This document shows positions 37,868 through 47,122 of a stretch of DNA of 64,000 nt, one piece after another (position 1 is the first letter of the stretch; the number at the start of each line of letters is the position of its first letter). Under the pieces are notes generated by a model. It worked only from the letters and a program-made list of their open reading frames with translations. It was not told where the DNA came from and did no database searches. Both the position numbers and the translations under genes were made by a program. The DNA is from Bradyrhizobium sp. CB2312 (GTDB taxonomy: Bacteria; Pseudomonadota; Alphaproteobacteria; Rhizobiales; Xanthobacteraceae). Location: positions 1 through 64,000 of the forward strand of contig NZ_CP121668.1 in the NCBI RefSeq assembly GCF_029714425.1, in the 5' to 3' direction.

Positions 37868-38560
37868 ATGTTGATCCTCGCCATCGATACTGCGCTCGAC
37901 GCTTGCTCCGCGGCCGTGCTCGACACCGAAACGGCCGAGCTGCGCGCGCAGGAATCGCTGCCGATGAAGCGCGGTCACGCGGAAGCGCTGATGCCGCTGA
38001 TCGCGCGGGTGATGCAATCGGCTGACCTTGCCTTCACCGCACTCGACCGCATCGCGGTCACCACCGGACCCGGCAGCTTCACCGGCCTGCGCGTCGGCAT
38101 CTCGGCCGCACGCGGGCTTGCGCTCGCCGCCGGCAAGCCGGCGGTCGGAGTGACGACGCTGTCGGCCTATGCCGCGGCCATCGTCAGCCGGAACGAGACG
38201 GTGCCCGTGATCTCGGCGATCGATGCGCGGCATGACCACGTCTATTTCCAGATCGTCGCCGGCGACGGCAGCCAACTGGTGCGGCCGGTCGTCGCTCCCA
38301 TCGACGAGGCCATCGCGGCCTCACAGTTTGGCGCTCCGCGTCTGGTCGGCAATGCCGCAAGCATCCTCGCCGAGCGCTGGACTATAGACGCAGCGCAGCC
38401 CGTTGCGGTGGACGCGCAGCCCGCGCCCGACATCGGCTGGGTCGCCTGGCTTGGCGCTGCGGCCGATCCCGAGACGAATCCGGCGCGGCCGTTCTACCTG
38501 AAAGCGCCCGATGCAAAGCCGGCCGCATTGCCGCCGCTCGCACGAGCCGCAACCTCATGA
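37868..38560 (+). CDS. tsaB: tRNA threonylcarbamoyladenosine biosynthesis protein TsaB
   Basis: TsaB is the non-catalytic partner of TsaD in the t6A37 modification complex. The 230-residue protein shows the ASKHA-fold start LILAIDTALDACSAAVLD and the key block ITVTTGPGSFTGLRVGISAARGLALA (here beginning RIAVTTGPGSFTG), characteristic of TsaB. It overlaps rimI by 4 bp (ATGA), a common tsaB-rimI arrangement. Confidence 0.94.
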   Translation: MLILAIDTALDACSAAVLDTETAELRAQESLPMKRGHAEALMPLIARVMQSADLAFTALDRIAVTTGPGSFTGLRVGISAARGLALAAGKPAVGVTTLSAYAAAIVSRNETVPVISAIDARHDHVYFQIVAGDGSQLVRPVVAPIDEAIAASQFGAPRLVGNAASILAERWTIDAAQPVAVDAQPAPDIGWVAWLGAAADPETNPARPFYLKAPDAKPAALPPLARAATS

Positions 38561-39042
38561 TGAGTTGGTTGTCGGAATGGTGGCGCGGCGGCACGGCCGC
38601 CGTCGAGCCCGCCTCCGCGCGCGACGCCGCACGGCTCGCACAGCTGCACGGCGCGTCGTTTGCGCGCGGCTGGGGCGAAGGCGAATTCGAAAGCATGATG
38701 ATCGAGCGCAACACGCTGGTGCATCGCTTGCGCCTCGGCCGCAAGACGATCGGCTTTGCGGTGTCGCGGATCGGCGCCGACGAGGCGGAAATCCTCTCGA
38801 TTGCAGTCGACCGGGCCCATCGCGGCCGCGGCCTCTCCCGGACGCTGCTGATGACCCATCTCGGCCACCTCGCCGGGCGCGGGGTGCGCACAATATTTCT
38901 TGAAGTCGAGGAAAATAACCAGCCGGCGCGGCGGCTCTACGATGGGGCCGGATTCATGGTGGTGGGCCGCCGCGAACGCTACTATAAGCAGCCCAACGGG
39001 GAACAATTGAACGCCCTTCTGATGCGACGTGACTTGTCGTAA
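38557..39042 (+). CDS. rimI: Ribosomal-protein-alanine N-acetyltransferase RimI
   Basis: RimI acetylates the N-terminal Ala of ribosomal protein S18. The 161-residue GNAT protein has LHGASFARGWGEGEFE near the N-terminus, the acetyl-CoA loop in VDRAHRGRGLSRTLL and the RimI-type LEVEENNQPARRLYDGAGFMVVGRRERYY. Position directly after tsaB with a 4-bp overlap supports the assignment over a generic acetyltransferase. Confidence 0.92.
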   Translation: MMSWLSEWWRGGTAAVEPASARDAARLAQLHGASFARGWGEGEFESMMIERNTLVHRLRLGRKTIGFAVSRIGADEAEILSIAVDRAHRGRGLSRTLLMTHLGHLAGRGVRTIFLEVEENNQPARRLYDGAGFMVVGRRERYYKQPNGEQLNALLMRRDLS

Positions 39043-39047
39043 CATCG

Positions 39048-39536
39048 ATGGCAGAAAGCGCCCCCCCAGGCAGACACATCATGACCGCACTGAAACCTTC
39101 TTCCGCATCCAAGGCGTCCGGCATCGAGGCGCGCTGTGCCGCCACCGGCATGCGCATGACCGAGCAGCGCCGTGTCATCGCCCGCGTGCTCGCGGAGGCG
39201 GCCGATCATCCCGATGTCGAGGAATTGTACCGGCGCTGTGTCGCCGTCGACGACAAGATCTCGATCTCGACCGTGTATCGCACCGTGAAACTGTTCGAGG
39301 ATGCCGGCATCATCGAACGCCACGATTTCCGCGAGGGCCGCGCTCGCTACGAGACGATGCGCGACAGCCATCACGACCACCTCATCAATCTGCGCGACGG
39401 CAAGGTGATCGAGTTCACCTCCGAAGAGATCGAGAAGCTGCAGGCGGAGATCGCCCGCAAGCTCGGCTATCGCCTGGTCGACCACCGGCTCGAGCTCTAT
39501 TGCGTCCCGCTCGACGACGACAAGCCGACGTCTTAA
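39048..39536 (+). CDS. fur: Ferric uptake regulator family protein
   Basis: A 162-residue Fur-family metalloregulator. The winged helix includes RMTEQRRVIARVLAEAADHPDVEELYRR and ISISTVYRTVKLFEDAGIIERH; the dimerisation domain has SHHDHLINLRDGKVIEFTSEEIEKLQ with the His ligands of Fur. The usual C-terminal CxxC zinc motif is absent, as in rhizobial and other alphaproteobacterial Fur/Mur proteins. In Bradyrhizobium, Fur responds to iron and also manganese alongside Irr. An alternative ATG at 39081 (MTALKPSSASKASG) would shorten it by 11 residues. Follows rimI by 5 bp. Confidence 0.93.
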   Translation: MAESAPPGRHIMTALKPSSASKASGIEARCAATGMRMTEQRRVIARVLAEAADHPDVEELYRRCVAVDDKISISTVYRTVKLFEDAGIIERHDFREGRARYETMRDSHHDHLINLRDGKVIEFTSEEIEKLQAEIARKLGYRLVDHRLELYCVPLDDDKPTS

Positions 39537-39569
39537 GTGCTTTTTCGAATTCCACGCATCGGCGCTCCT

Positions 39570-39692
39570 TCACCTCTCCCCGTTGGGGAGAGGTCGTTTT
39601 GCGCAGCAAATCGGGTGAGGGGACTCAAGTCTCACGAGAGACCGCAACCCCTCACCCGTCGCTTCGCGCCGACCTCTCCCTATGGGAGAGGT
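39570..39692. repeat. CTCTCCCC/GGGGAGAG mosaic repeat (copy 6)
   Basis: Left hairpin ACCTCTCCCCGTTGGGGAGAGGT, a GGGTGAGGGG box, a short centre with paired AGTCTCACGAGAGACC, a CCCCTCACCC box and right hairpin ACCTCTCCCTATGGGAGAGGT. It starts 34 bp after the fur stop. Confidence 0.85.
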
Positions 39693-39740
39693 GGCACCGC
39701 CCGCCTTGCGGCAGAGTGCAATAGCCAAGTCACACACTGA

Positions 39741-40421
39741 ATGCCCATCGATCTCATCATCTTCGATTGCGACGGCGTGCTCGTGGACAGCGAGGCGATC
39801 TCCTGTCGCGCGCATGCCGATGTGCTCACCCGCCACGGCTATCCGATCACGTCGGAACAGGTGTCCGAACGCTTCCTCGGCCGCTCGACAAAACAGGCCA
39901 ATCTCGAGATCGAAGCCGAGCTCGGCCGTAAATTGCCCGAAGCCTATCACGGCGATCTGCAGGACGAGCTGTTTCGCGCCTTCGAAGCCGACCTCGAAGC
40001 GATCCGCGGCATCCACGACGTGCTCGACGTCCTGACGCAACGTGTCTGCGTTGCCTCGAGCGGTTCGCATCCGCGCATGCAAGTGAGCTTGGGGAGGACG
40101 GGGCTCTATCAGCGCCTCGCGCCGAACATCTTCTCGTCCTCGCAAGTGACGAACGGCAAGCCCGCACCGGACCTGTTCCTGTTCGCGGCCAAGGAAATGG
40201 GCGTGCCGCCGGAACGCTGCGTCGTCATCGAGGACAGTCTGGCTGGCATTACCGGCGCACGGGCGGCCGGAATGAAAGTATTCGGCTTTTACGGGGGCAG
40301 TCATTGCGGCGCCGGCCATGCCGAGACCCTGCGCCGGGCCGGCGCCGACCTGACCTTTGCCGACATGCACCAATTGCCGGAGCTGGTCCGGCGGGTCGAG
40401 GCGGACGCCCTGACGGGCTGA
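39741..40421 (+). CDS. HAD family hydrolase (beta-phosphoglucomutase-like subfamily)
   Basis: A 226-residue haloacid dehalogenase-type phosphatase. Motif I is LIIFDCDGVLVDSE with the nucleophilic Asp and general acid Asp, motif II is in VCVASSGSHPRM, and motifs III/IV are NGKPAPDLFLFAAKEMG and CVVIEDSLAGITGARAAGM. The small helical cap (residues 20-85) places it with GPH/BPGM-like enzymes; the substrate is probably a sugar phosphate or similar small metabolite. It lies between fur and miaB, with repeats on both sides. Confidence 0.9.
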   Translation: MPIDLIIFDCDGVLVDSEAISCRAHADVLTRHGYPITSEQVSERFLGRSTKQANLEIEAELGRKLPEAYHGDLQDELFRAFEADLEAIRGIHDVLDVLTQRVCVASSGSHPRMQVSLGRTGLYQRLAPNIFSSSQVTNGKPAPDLFLFAAKEMGVPPERCVVIEDSLAGITGARAAGMKVFGFYGGSHCGAGHAETLRRAGADLTFADMHQLPELVRRVEADALTG

Positions 40422-40435
40422 TTTCGCCACTGGGT

Positions 40436-40530
40436 GTCATTCCGGGGCACGCGCCCAGCGCGTGAACCCGGAATCCAGAGGTTTTGGCCCGAGATTCCGG
40501 GTTCGATGCCACGCATCGCCCCGGAATGAC
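40436..40530. repeat. GTCAT/ATCCA paired palindromic element, TCCGGGGC type
   Basis: The left arm starts GTCAT-TCCGGGGCACGCGCCC and ends GGGTTCACGCGCT-like sequence before CCCGGA-ATCCAGAG. The right arm runs GAGAT-TCCGGGTTCGATGCC to CATCGCCCCGGA-ATGAC, with a degenerate inner frame. The palindromes here are longer (about 30 bp) and imperfect. It starts 15 bp after the HAD stop codon. Confidence 0.82.
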
Positions 40531-40612
40531 GGCCGAAAATGGCTCCATTCGCTGGATTTTCGGCCCTCTAGCCTATATCTGAGGGCCGTCCTCCACATCC
40601 ATTCCGGGTTCC

Positions 40613-42007
40613 ATGACGCCGCCGCGCAAGCTGCACATCAAATCATATGGCTGCCAGATGAACGTCTACGATGCCCAGCGCATGGTGGACACGCTGGCGC
40701 CGGAAGGATTCGTCGAGACTGATAGCGCCGAGGAGGCCGACCTCGTCATCCTCAACACCTGCCACATCCGCGAGAAGGCCTCCGAAAAGGTCTATTCCGA
40801 GCTCGGGCGCTTACGCGTCGCCAAGGACGAGGCCGCGCGCTCCGGTCGCGCAATGCAGATCGCGGTTGCGGGTTGCGTGGCGCAGGCCGAGGGCGAGGAG
40901 ATCGTGCGCCGTGCGCCTGTCGTCGACGTCGTGGTCGGGCCACAGAGCTATCATCAACTGCCGAATCTCTTGAAGCGCGCCGGCAGCGAAGGCCGCGCCA
41001 TCGAGACCGAGTTTCCGGCCGCGGACAAGTTCGGCTTCCTGGCACAGCCGAAGCCCGATGCGATCCGCGCACGCGGCATTTCCGCCTTCGTCACGGTGCA
41101 GGAAGGCTGCGACAAGTTTTGTACGTTCTGCGTCGTGCCGTACACGCGAGGCTCGGAAGTTTCGCGACCGGTGACAAAAATCATCGACGACGTGAAGCGG
41201 CTCGCCGACAACGGGGTGCGCGAGCTCACGCTGATCGGCCAGAACGTCAACGCCTATCATGGCGAGGGCCCGGACGGAAAAACCTGGCCGCTCGGCCGGC
41301 TGCTCGAGCATTTGGCGACGATTCCCGGCATCGCGCGGCTGCGCTATTCGACCAGCCATCCCCGCGACGTCGATGACAGTTTGATTGCGGCCCACCGCGA
41401 TCTCGATGCCTTGATGCCGTTCGTGCACCTGCCGGTACAATCGGGCTCGGACCGGATTCTCGCCGCCATGAACCGGAAACATACCGCCGATGATTATCTC
41501 GATGTCATCGACCGTTTCCGTACCGCACGCCAAGACATTGCTTTTTCATCAGATTTTATCGTCGGCTTCCCCGGCGAAAGCGAGCAAGATTTTCTCGCCA
41601 CTCTCGCGCTTGTCACGCAAATCGGCTACGCTGCAGCATATTCGTTCAAATACTCCGCCCGGCCGGGAACGCCGGCCGCGGATATGCAGGAGACGGTGTC
41701 CCCCGCCGAGATGGACCAGCGATTGGAGCGGCTCCAGGAACTGATCGACAGCCAGCAAGCGGCCTTCAACAAGGCTGCGATTGGCTCAACGGTCGACGTG
41801 CTGTTCGAACGTCCGGCGCGCAAGGACGGCCAAATCGTCGGCCGCACCGCATTCCTCCAGCCCGCCCATGTGATGGCCTCGCCCGACATCATCGGACAGA
41901 TCCTGCCTGTCAGGATCGACAGGCTCGAGCGCTACAGTTTCCTCGGCGAGCTCGCCATACCGCGCAGCGCGCGCGAGCCCGCTTTATCGCAAGCCACTGG
42001 AGCCTGA
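40613..42007 (+). CDS. miaB: tRNA (N6-isopentenyladenosine(37)-C2)-methylthiotransferase MiaB
   Basis: MiaB is a radical SAM enzyme adding the 2-methylthio group to i6A37 in tRNA. The 464-residue protein has three N-terminal Cys ligands for the auxiliary [4Fe-4S] cluster, the first in [11 protein letters not shown] (Cys14), the second in [11 protein letters not shown] and the third in [10 protein letters not shown]. The radical SAM motif is CDKFCTFC, followed by the TRAM domain near the C-terminus ([13 protein letters not shown]...). It starts a tight rightward run with phoH, ybeY, corC and lnt. Confidence 0.96.
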   Translation: MTPPRKLHIKSYGCQMNVYDAQRMVDTLAPEGFVETDSAEEADLVILNTCHIREKASEKVYSELGRLRVAKDEAARSGRAMQIAVAGCVAQAEGEEIVRRAPVVDVVVGPQSYHQLPNLLKRAGSEGRAIETEFPAADKFGFLAQPKPDAIRARGISAFVTVQEGCDKFCTFCVVPYTRGSEVSRPVTKIIDDVKRLADNGVRELTLIGQNVNAYHGEGPDGKTWPLGRLLEHLATIPGIARLRYSTSHPRDVDDSLIAAHRDLDALMPFVHLPVQSGSDRILAAMNRKHTADDYLDVIDRFRTARQDIAFSSDFIVGFPGESEQDFLATLALVTQIGYAAAYSFKYSARPGTPAADMQETVSPAEMDQRLERLQELIDSQQAAFNKAAIGSTVDVLFERPARKDGQIVGRTAFLQPAHVMASPDIIGQILPVRIDRLERYSFLGELAIPRSAREPALSQATGA

Positions 42008-42011
42008 ACCC

Positions 42012-43064
42012 TTGCCCAAAAGTGCATCGGATTCGTCTTCTATCGCTCCCAGCCGCAAATTTGACCGCGACATGCAAGTTCCGCCCGAGACCCAGGTCGT
42101 CATCGACTTCGACGACAACCGCGCCGCATCCGCGCTGGTCGGCCCCTATGGCCAGCACCTCGCGCAGATCGAGCGACGGCTCGGCGTCGTCGTCGATTCC
42201 AAGGGCAACCACATCACCATCGGCGGCACGCGCGACGGCTGCGATGCCGCGCGCCGGGTGCTGGAGACGCTCTACGCACAAGCCGTGAAGGGACAGGACC
42301 TCGACCAGGGCGAGGTCGAGGGCGCGATCCGCGCCGTGATCGCGCAGGGGTCGCTGTTCGAGTTCGACGCCAAATCGTCCAAGGCGACCTTCGACAGCAT
42401 CAACCTGCGCAAGCGCCCGGTGCGCGCGCGCACCCCTGCGCAGGATTCCTACATCCGCGCGCTGAAGCGCCACGAGTTGGTGTTCGGCATCGGCCCCGCC
42501 GGCACCGGCAAAACTTGGCTCGCGGTGGCGCACGCCGCACAGCTGTTCGAGCGCAAGGAAGTCGACAAGATCATCCTGTCGCGGCCGGCGGTGGAAGCCG
42601 GCGAGCGGCTCGGCTTTCTGCCCGGCGATCTCCGCGAGAAGGTCGATCCGTATCTGCGCCCGATCTACGACGCGCTCTACGACCTCATGGACGCGCGCAT
42701 CGTCGAGCGCGCGCTGCAGACCGGCGAGATCGAGATCGCGCCGCTCGCCTTCATGCGCGGCCGCACGCTGACCAATGCCGCCATCATCCTGGACGAGGCG
42801 CAGAACACCACATCGATGCAGATGAAGATGTTCCTGACCCGTCTCGGCGAGAACAGCCGCATGATCGTGACCGGCGATCCCTCGCAGATCGACCTGCCGA
42901 ACGGCCAGACTTCCGGCCTGGCAGAAGCAACGCGCCTGTTGAGCGGCGTCGAAGGCATCGCCCAAGTTCATTTCAAGGCCGAGGACGTGATCCGCCACGA
43001 GCTCGTGGCGCGCATCGTCGCCGCCTACGAAGGTTTGCCGCAGCGGCCGGCCGGGCAATCCTGA
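42012..43064 (+). CDS. PhoH family protein (PhoH-like ATPase)
   Basis: A 350-residue PhoH-like P-loop ATPase. An N-terminal KH-like region (VIDFDDNRAASALVGPYGQHLAQIERRLGV) precedes the ATPase domain, with Walker A GPAGTGKT near residue 160, ILSRPAVEAGERLGFLPGDL and Walker B IILDEAQNTT. The likely start is a TTG at 42012 (MPKSASDSSS), 4 bp after miaB; the first ATG is 60 bp further in. The conserved phoH-ybeY pairing points to a role in rRNA maturation. Confidence 0.92.
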   Translation: MPKSASDSSSIAPSRKFDRDMQVPPETQVVIDFDDNRAASALVGPYGQHLAQIERRLGVVVDSKGNHITIGGTRDGCDAARRVLETLYAQAVKGQDLDQGEVEGAIRAVIAQGSLFEFDAKSSKATFDSINLRKRPVRARTPAQDSYIRALKRHELVFGIGPAGTGKTWLAVAHAAQLFERKEVDKIILSRPAVEAGERLGFLPGDLREKVDPYLRPIYDALYDLMDARIVERALQTGEIEIAPLAFMRGRTLTNAAIILDEAQNTTSMQMKMFLTRLGENSRMIVTGDPSQIDLPNGQTSGLAEATRLLSGVEGIAQVHFKAEDVIRHELVARIVAAYEGLPQRPAGQS

Positions 43065-43123
43065 CGAGATAGCAACCGGACCAAGCGGGCGCGGACACAG
43101 CGCCTTTCGTCCCAGACAACACA

Positions 43124-43633
43124 ATGGCCCATCCCAACCTTCCCATGACCGAGGTTCTCGTCGTTGCCGATTGCTGGCAGCGCGAACCCGATTCCGAAGC
43201 CGTGATCCAGCGCGCGGTAGCCGCCGCCGCCGAGAGCGTCGATGAAGACGTCGCCGACGCGGAAGTGGCTGTGATGCTGACCGATGACGCCGGCATCCGC
43301 ACCCTCAACAGCAACTGGCGCGGCATCGACAAGCCGACCAACGTGCTGTCGTTCCCCGCGCTCCAGCCGGAGGGCGAGTGGAAGGAAGGCGATGCGCCGC
43401 GCATGCTCGGCGACATCGCGATCGCCTACGAGACCATGCGGCGCGAGGCGGACGAGGAACACAAGCCGTTCGACCATCATTTAAGCCATCTCGCTGTGCA
43501 CGGTTTCCTGCATTTGATCGGCTACGACCACGAGAACGACGACGACGCCGAGGAAATGGAAGCGCTGGAGACGCAGATCCTGGCGCACCTCGGCATCCCC
43601 GATCCCTATGCCGAGCGCCCGGGGACGCATTGA
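43124..43633 (+). CDS. ybeY: rRNA maturation RNase YbeY
   Basis: YbeY is a zinc-dependent endoribonuclease needed for 16S rRNA 3' maturation and ribosome quality control. The 169-residue protein ends in the UPF0054 signature HLAVHGFLHLIGYDHENDDDA, in which three His coordinate Zn. WRGIDKPTNVLSFP is also typical. A second ATG at 43145 (MTEVLVVADCW) is possible and would remove 7 residues. It lies between phoH and corC, 1 bp from the latter's start. Confidence 0.95.
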   Translation: MAHPNLPMTEVLVVADCWQREPDSEAVIQRAVAAAAESVDEDVADAEVAVMLTDDAGIRTLNSNWRGIDKPTNVLSFPALQPEGEWKEGDAPRMLGDIAIAYETMRREADEEHKPFDHHLSHLAVHGFLHLIGYDHENDDDAEEMEALETQILAHLGIPDPYAERPGTH

Positions 43634-43634
43634 G

Positions 43635-44753
43635 ATGCCGGATTCAGAGCCTATTCACGACAATCCGCGCAACACGGCCAATCTGCCGGCCGTGGTGACG
43701 CCCGGCGAGGTGATGCGCCCGACCGCGGAAGGCTGGCTGCTGCGCGCCATCCGCACGCTGTTCGGCTGGAAGGCCGGATCGGTGCGCGACGACCTCCAGG
43801 TCGTGCTCGATGCGACCACGCCCGACGACACCGGCTTCTCGGCGGTCGAGCGCACCATGCTGCGCAACATCCTCGGCCTGCACGAGCGCCGCATCGCCGA
43901 CGTCATGGTGCATCGCGCCGACATCGTCGCGGTGAAGCGCGACATCCCGCTCGGCGAGCTGATGGACCGCTTCGAGAGCGCCGGCCATTCGCGCCTCGTG
44001 GTCTACAACGAGACGCTCGACGATCCCGTCGGCATCGTCCACATCCGCGACCTGCTCGCGTTCATGACCGCGCGTGCGCGCGTGTCGGAAGCCGCCAAGA
44101 CCAAGCGCAAGAAGCCGCTGCCGGCCGGGCTCGACCTGCGCGCGGTCGACCTCGCATTGCCGCTGGAGGATGCGCGTATCATCCGCAAGCTGCTCTACGT
44201 GCCGCCGTCGATGCGGGCGATCGACCTGCTCGCGCAGATGCAGGCGACGCGCATCCATCTGGCGCTGGTCGTCGATGAATATGGCGGCAGCGACGGGCTG
44301 GTTTCGCTGGAAGACATCGTCGAGCAGATCGTCGGCGAGATCGACGACGAGCACGACAGCGACGAGCCACCCTCGATCGTGCGCCTGCCCGACAACGCCT
44401 TCATCGCCGATGCCCGCGCCAGCCTCGACGACGTCCGCACCGTGATCGGTGAAGACTTCGTCACCGGCGAGGCCGGCGAGGAGGTGGAGACGCTGGGCGG
44501 CTATCTCGTCAGCTTCGTCGGACGCCTGCCGGTGCGCGGCGAGGTGATCTCGGGCCCCGGCCATTACGAGGTCGAGGTGCTCGATGCCGATCCGCGCCGC
44601 GTCAAGCGGCTGCGCATCTCGACACGCAAGGAACGGCCCGCCCCGCGCACCCAGCGCGAGAGCCGCCGCCGCGAGGCCACGCCGGACGGCAGTCAGCCGC
44701 CGGCCAGTGACACACCCACCCCGCCGCCGAGCGAGGGGACCGGCCAGCAGTGA
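43635..44753 (+). CDS. Hemolysin family / CorC-type CBS-domain protein
   Basis: A 372-residue protein with two CBS domains (about residues 75-200, RIADVMVHRADIVAVKRDIPLGELMDRF, and 205-265) and a C-terminal CorC_HlyC transporter-associated domain (about 275-350, containing VIGEDFVTGEAGEEVETLGGYLVSFVGRLPVRGE, split here). Family members include CorC, implicated in Mg2+/Co2+ efflux. The C-terminus is a disordered Arg/Pro/Thr tail. No transmembrane helix is seen. It overlaps lnt by 4 bp. Confidence 0.9.
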   Translation: MPDSEPIHDNPRNTANLPAVVTPGEVMRPTAEGWLLRAIRTLFGWKAGSVRDDLQVVLDATTPDDTGFSAVERTMLRNILGLHERRIADVMVHRADIVAVKRDIPLGELMDRFESAGHSRLVVYNETLDDPVGIVHIRDLLAFMTARARVSEAAKTKRKKPLPAGLDLRAVDLALPLEDARIIRKLLYVPPSMRAIDLLAQMQATRIHLALVVDEYGGSDGLVSLEDIVEQIVGEIDDEHDSDEPPSIVRLPDNAFIADARASLDDVRTVIGEDFVTGEAGEEVETLGGYLVSFVGRLPVRGEVISGPGHYEVEVLDADPRRVKRLRISTRKERPAPRTQRESRRREATPDGSQPPASDTPTPPPSEGTGQQ

Positions 44754-46372
44754 GCGCGCTCCAGCGACTTCGGCAGATCGCGCTTGCCATCATCCTCACC
44801 TGGGGCTGGAAGCGCGCGCTCATCGCCATGGCGGCCGGCGCATTGTCGGTGCTGGCGCTGGCGCCGTTCAATATCTTCCCGGTACTGTTCATTACTTTTC
44901 CAGTGCTGGTCTGGCTGATCGACGGCGCCGGCGCGGGACGCTATGGCGGCGTGCCCGCCGCGGCGCTGACCGGCTACTGGTTCGGGCTCGGCTATTTCGT
45001 TCCCGGCCTCTACTGGATCGGCTACGCCTTCTTCGTCGACGCCGATGTGTTCGCCTGGCTGACGCCGTTCGCGGTGCTGGGCCTGCCGGCCTATCTCTCC
45101 ATCTTCACGGCGATGGGCTTTGCGCTCGCGCGCCTGCTCTGGACCAAGAACGCCACGCGCGTGCTCGCGCTCGCGGCAAGCCTCACCATCAGCGAATGGC
45201 TGCGCGGTCACGCGCTGACCGGCTTCCCATGGAACACGTTCGGCTATGCGCTGTCCGAGCCGCTGCCGCTGGCGCAGACGGCGTCGCTGATCGGGCTGTG
45301 GGGCATGACGTTCCTGACGGTTGCGATCTTCGCGAGCCCCGCGACGCTGATCGACCGCACGCCCGATCGCCGCCTGCAATGGCGCGTGCCGGCGGCGGCG
45401 ATTGCGCTCCTGATCGTCATGGCCATCTTCGGCGCGGTCCGGCTGTCGCTGCATCCGACCACGATGGTCGCGGGCACCAAGCTGCGGCTGATGCAGCCGG
45501 ACCTGCAGCAGGACGCGAAATTCAACTATGCCGCCAAGGCGGAGGTGATGAAGAAATACCTCGCGCTGTCGGACCGCGCCTCGGGGCCGCAATCGACCGG
45601 CGTACGCGATGCCACCATCCTGATCTGGCCGGAATCCGCCTTTCCGTTCTTCCTGACCCGCGAAGCCGACGCGATGGCGCAGATCACCGAGCTGCTGCCG
45701 AAGGGCACGGTGCTGATCACGGGTTCGGTGCGCGCGCCCGATTTGCCGCGCGGGGTGCCGGTCACGCGCGCCTACAATTCGATCTATGTGATCGATCACG
45801 ACGGCAGCGTGCTCTCGGTCTACGACAAGCTGCATCTCGTGCCGTTCGGCGAATTCCTGCCCTATCAGGACCTGATGGAGAAGCTCGGCTTCGAGCAACT
45901 CACGCGCGTGCGCGGCGGCTTCATTCCCGGAACTATGCGACATGCACTTTCGGTACCGGGCGCGCCGAGCGCACTGCCGCTGATCTGCTACGAAGCCATC
46001 TTTCCCGGCGAGGTTGCCGGACGCAACGAGCGTCCGGGCTGGATCGTGAACCTCACCAATGACGGCTGGTTCGGCATCTCGACCGGTCCCTATCAACATC
46101 TGGAGCAGGCGCGGATGCGCGCGATCGAGCTCGGACTGCCGCTGGTGCGCTCCGCCAATACCGGCGTCTCGGCGGTGATCGATCCGGTCGGGCGAACGAT
46201 TGCCAGCCTCGGTCTCGGAATCGAAGGCATTTTGGATGCAAGCCTGCCCGCCGCGATCCCGCCGACCGTCTATGCGCGCGTCGGCGATGTGCCCGCAGCG
46301 ATGCTCGTCGCGTTGGCGGTATTTCTGGCGCTCCGCCGCCGTGTTGCCCGTGTTGCCAAGCGGCACCCCTGA
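44750..46372 (+). CDS. lnt: Apolipoprotein N-acyltransferase
   Basis: Lnt adds the third acyl chain to the N-terminal Cys of lipoproteins at the periplasmic face of the inner membrane. The 540-residue protein has six N-terminal helices (for example WGWKRALIAMAAGALSVLALAPFN) and a nitrilase-type domain from about residue 235. The catalytic Glu lies in IWPESAFPFF, the Lys in YDKLHLVPFGEFLP and the Cys in LPLICYEAIFPGE. A GTG start at 44750 overlaps the corC stop (GTGA), and the position after ybeY-corC is conserved. Confidence 0.95.
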   Translation: MSALQRLRQIALAIILTWGWKRALIAMAAGALSVLALAPFNIFPVLFITFPVLVWLIDGAGAGRYGGVPAAALTGYWFGLGYFVPGLYWIGYAFFVDADVFAWLTPFAVLGLPAYLSIFTAMGFALARLLWTKNATRVLALAASLTISEWLRGHALTGFPWNTFGYALSEPLPLAQTASLIGLWGMTFLTVAIFASPATLIDRTPDRRLQWRVPAAAIALLIVMAIFGAVRLSLHPTTMVAGTKLRLMQPDLQQDAKFNYAAKAEVMKKYLALSDRASGPQSTGVRDATILIWPESAFPFFLTREADAMAQITELLPKGTVLITGSVRAPDLPRGVPVTRAYNSIYVIDHDGSVLSVYDKLHLVPFGEFLPYQDLMEKLGFEQLTRVRGGFIPGTMRHALSVPGAPSALPLICYEAIFPGEVAGRNERPGWIVNLTNDGWFGISTGPYQHLEQARMRAIELGLPLVRSANTGVSAVIDPVGRTIASLGLGIEGILDASLPAAIPPTVYARVGDVPAAMLVALAVFLALRRRVARVAKRHP

Positions 46373-46409
46373 TCGCACCGTCGCCGCCTGCCCCGGCGGA
46401 ATCCTTTGA

Positions 46410-46429
46410 CAACCGTAGTCCCACGGTTG
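46410..46429. promoter_or_regulatory. Inverted repeat, candidate operator upstream of praR-like gene
   Basis: CAACCGT-AGTCCC-ACGGTTG has perfect 7-bp arms and overlaps a TTGACA hexamer at each side (46406-46411 and 46427-46432), so a protein bound here would cover a promoter. The site is 165 bp before the start of the HTH regulator, whose homologues are known to be self-regulated. Possible autoregulatory operator. Confidence 0.4.
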
Positions 46430-46593
46430 ACAGACTGCACGCGGGTTCCCCATTCTGCACTGGCTGCGAAAGACAGCTGTGCATTGCTAAATTTCTCCGC
46501 AATGTGACCCAATAACAGGGTTTGATTTTGACGATGCTGGCACCTGAGGCAACTTCTCGATTGCGCTGAAGGTGGTGTTTGGAGGCTGAGGAA

Positions 46594-47007
46594 ATGTCGA
46601 AAGCGCCCAACCCTGTTGACAAATATGTCGGCAGTCGCGTGCGTATGCGCCGCATCATGTTGGGCATGAGCCAGGAAAAGCTCGGTGAAGCTTTGGGCCT
46701 GACTTTCCAGCAGATTCAGAAGTACGAGAAGGGCACCAACCGCGTCGGCGCGAGCCGCATCCAGCAGATCGCGGAGATCCTCCAGGTGCCGGTGTCGTTC
46801 CTGTTCGAGGGCGGCCCGAGCGGCGTGCCGGGGCCGGACGGCTTCAGCGAAGGCGCTTCGCCCTCTTACGTCTCCGACTTCCTCGCGACCTCCGAAGGTC
46901 TCGCGCTGACCAAGGCGTTCACCCGAATCACCGATTCGAAGATGCGCCGCTCGATCGTCGATCTCGTCGAGCAGATCGCCGCGCGCGAAGGCCCCGACAA
47001 GCGCTGA
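46594..47007 (+). CDS. Helix-turn-helix transcriptional regulator, PraR/PhrR-like
   Basis: A 137-residue XRE-family regulator: VGSRVRMRRIMLGMSQEKLGEALGLTFQQIQKYEKGTNRVGASRIQQIAEIL (broken at M-L-G) is the HTH, followed by PVSFLFEGG and a C-terminal helix region. The sequence closely resembles rhizobial PraR/PhrR proteins that control quorum sensing, biofilm formation and symbiotic stress genes. GGAGG occurs 15 bp and GAGGAA 5 bp before the ATG. It lies after lnt, the position these regulators hold in many rhizobia. A dyad upstream may be its operator. Confidence 0.87.
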   Translation: MSKAPNPVDKYVGSRVRMRRIMLGMSQEKLGEALGLTFQQIQKYEKGTNRVGASRIQQIAEILQVPVSFLFEGGPSGVPGPDGFSEGASPSYVSDFLATSEGLALTKAFTRITDSKMRRSIVDLVEQIAAREGPDKR

Positions 47008-47122
47008 GGCGCCGACTCGATCCGATTTGAGACTGCGCGAAATCTGGCCTATGTCGTCATTTGCGGCCGCGTTTTGCTGCGCGCCCTTTCCGATGATGCA
47101 GTTCGAAGGCACAGATGCGTTC

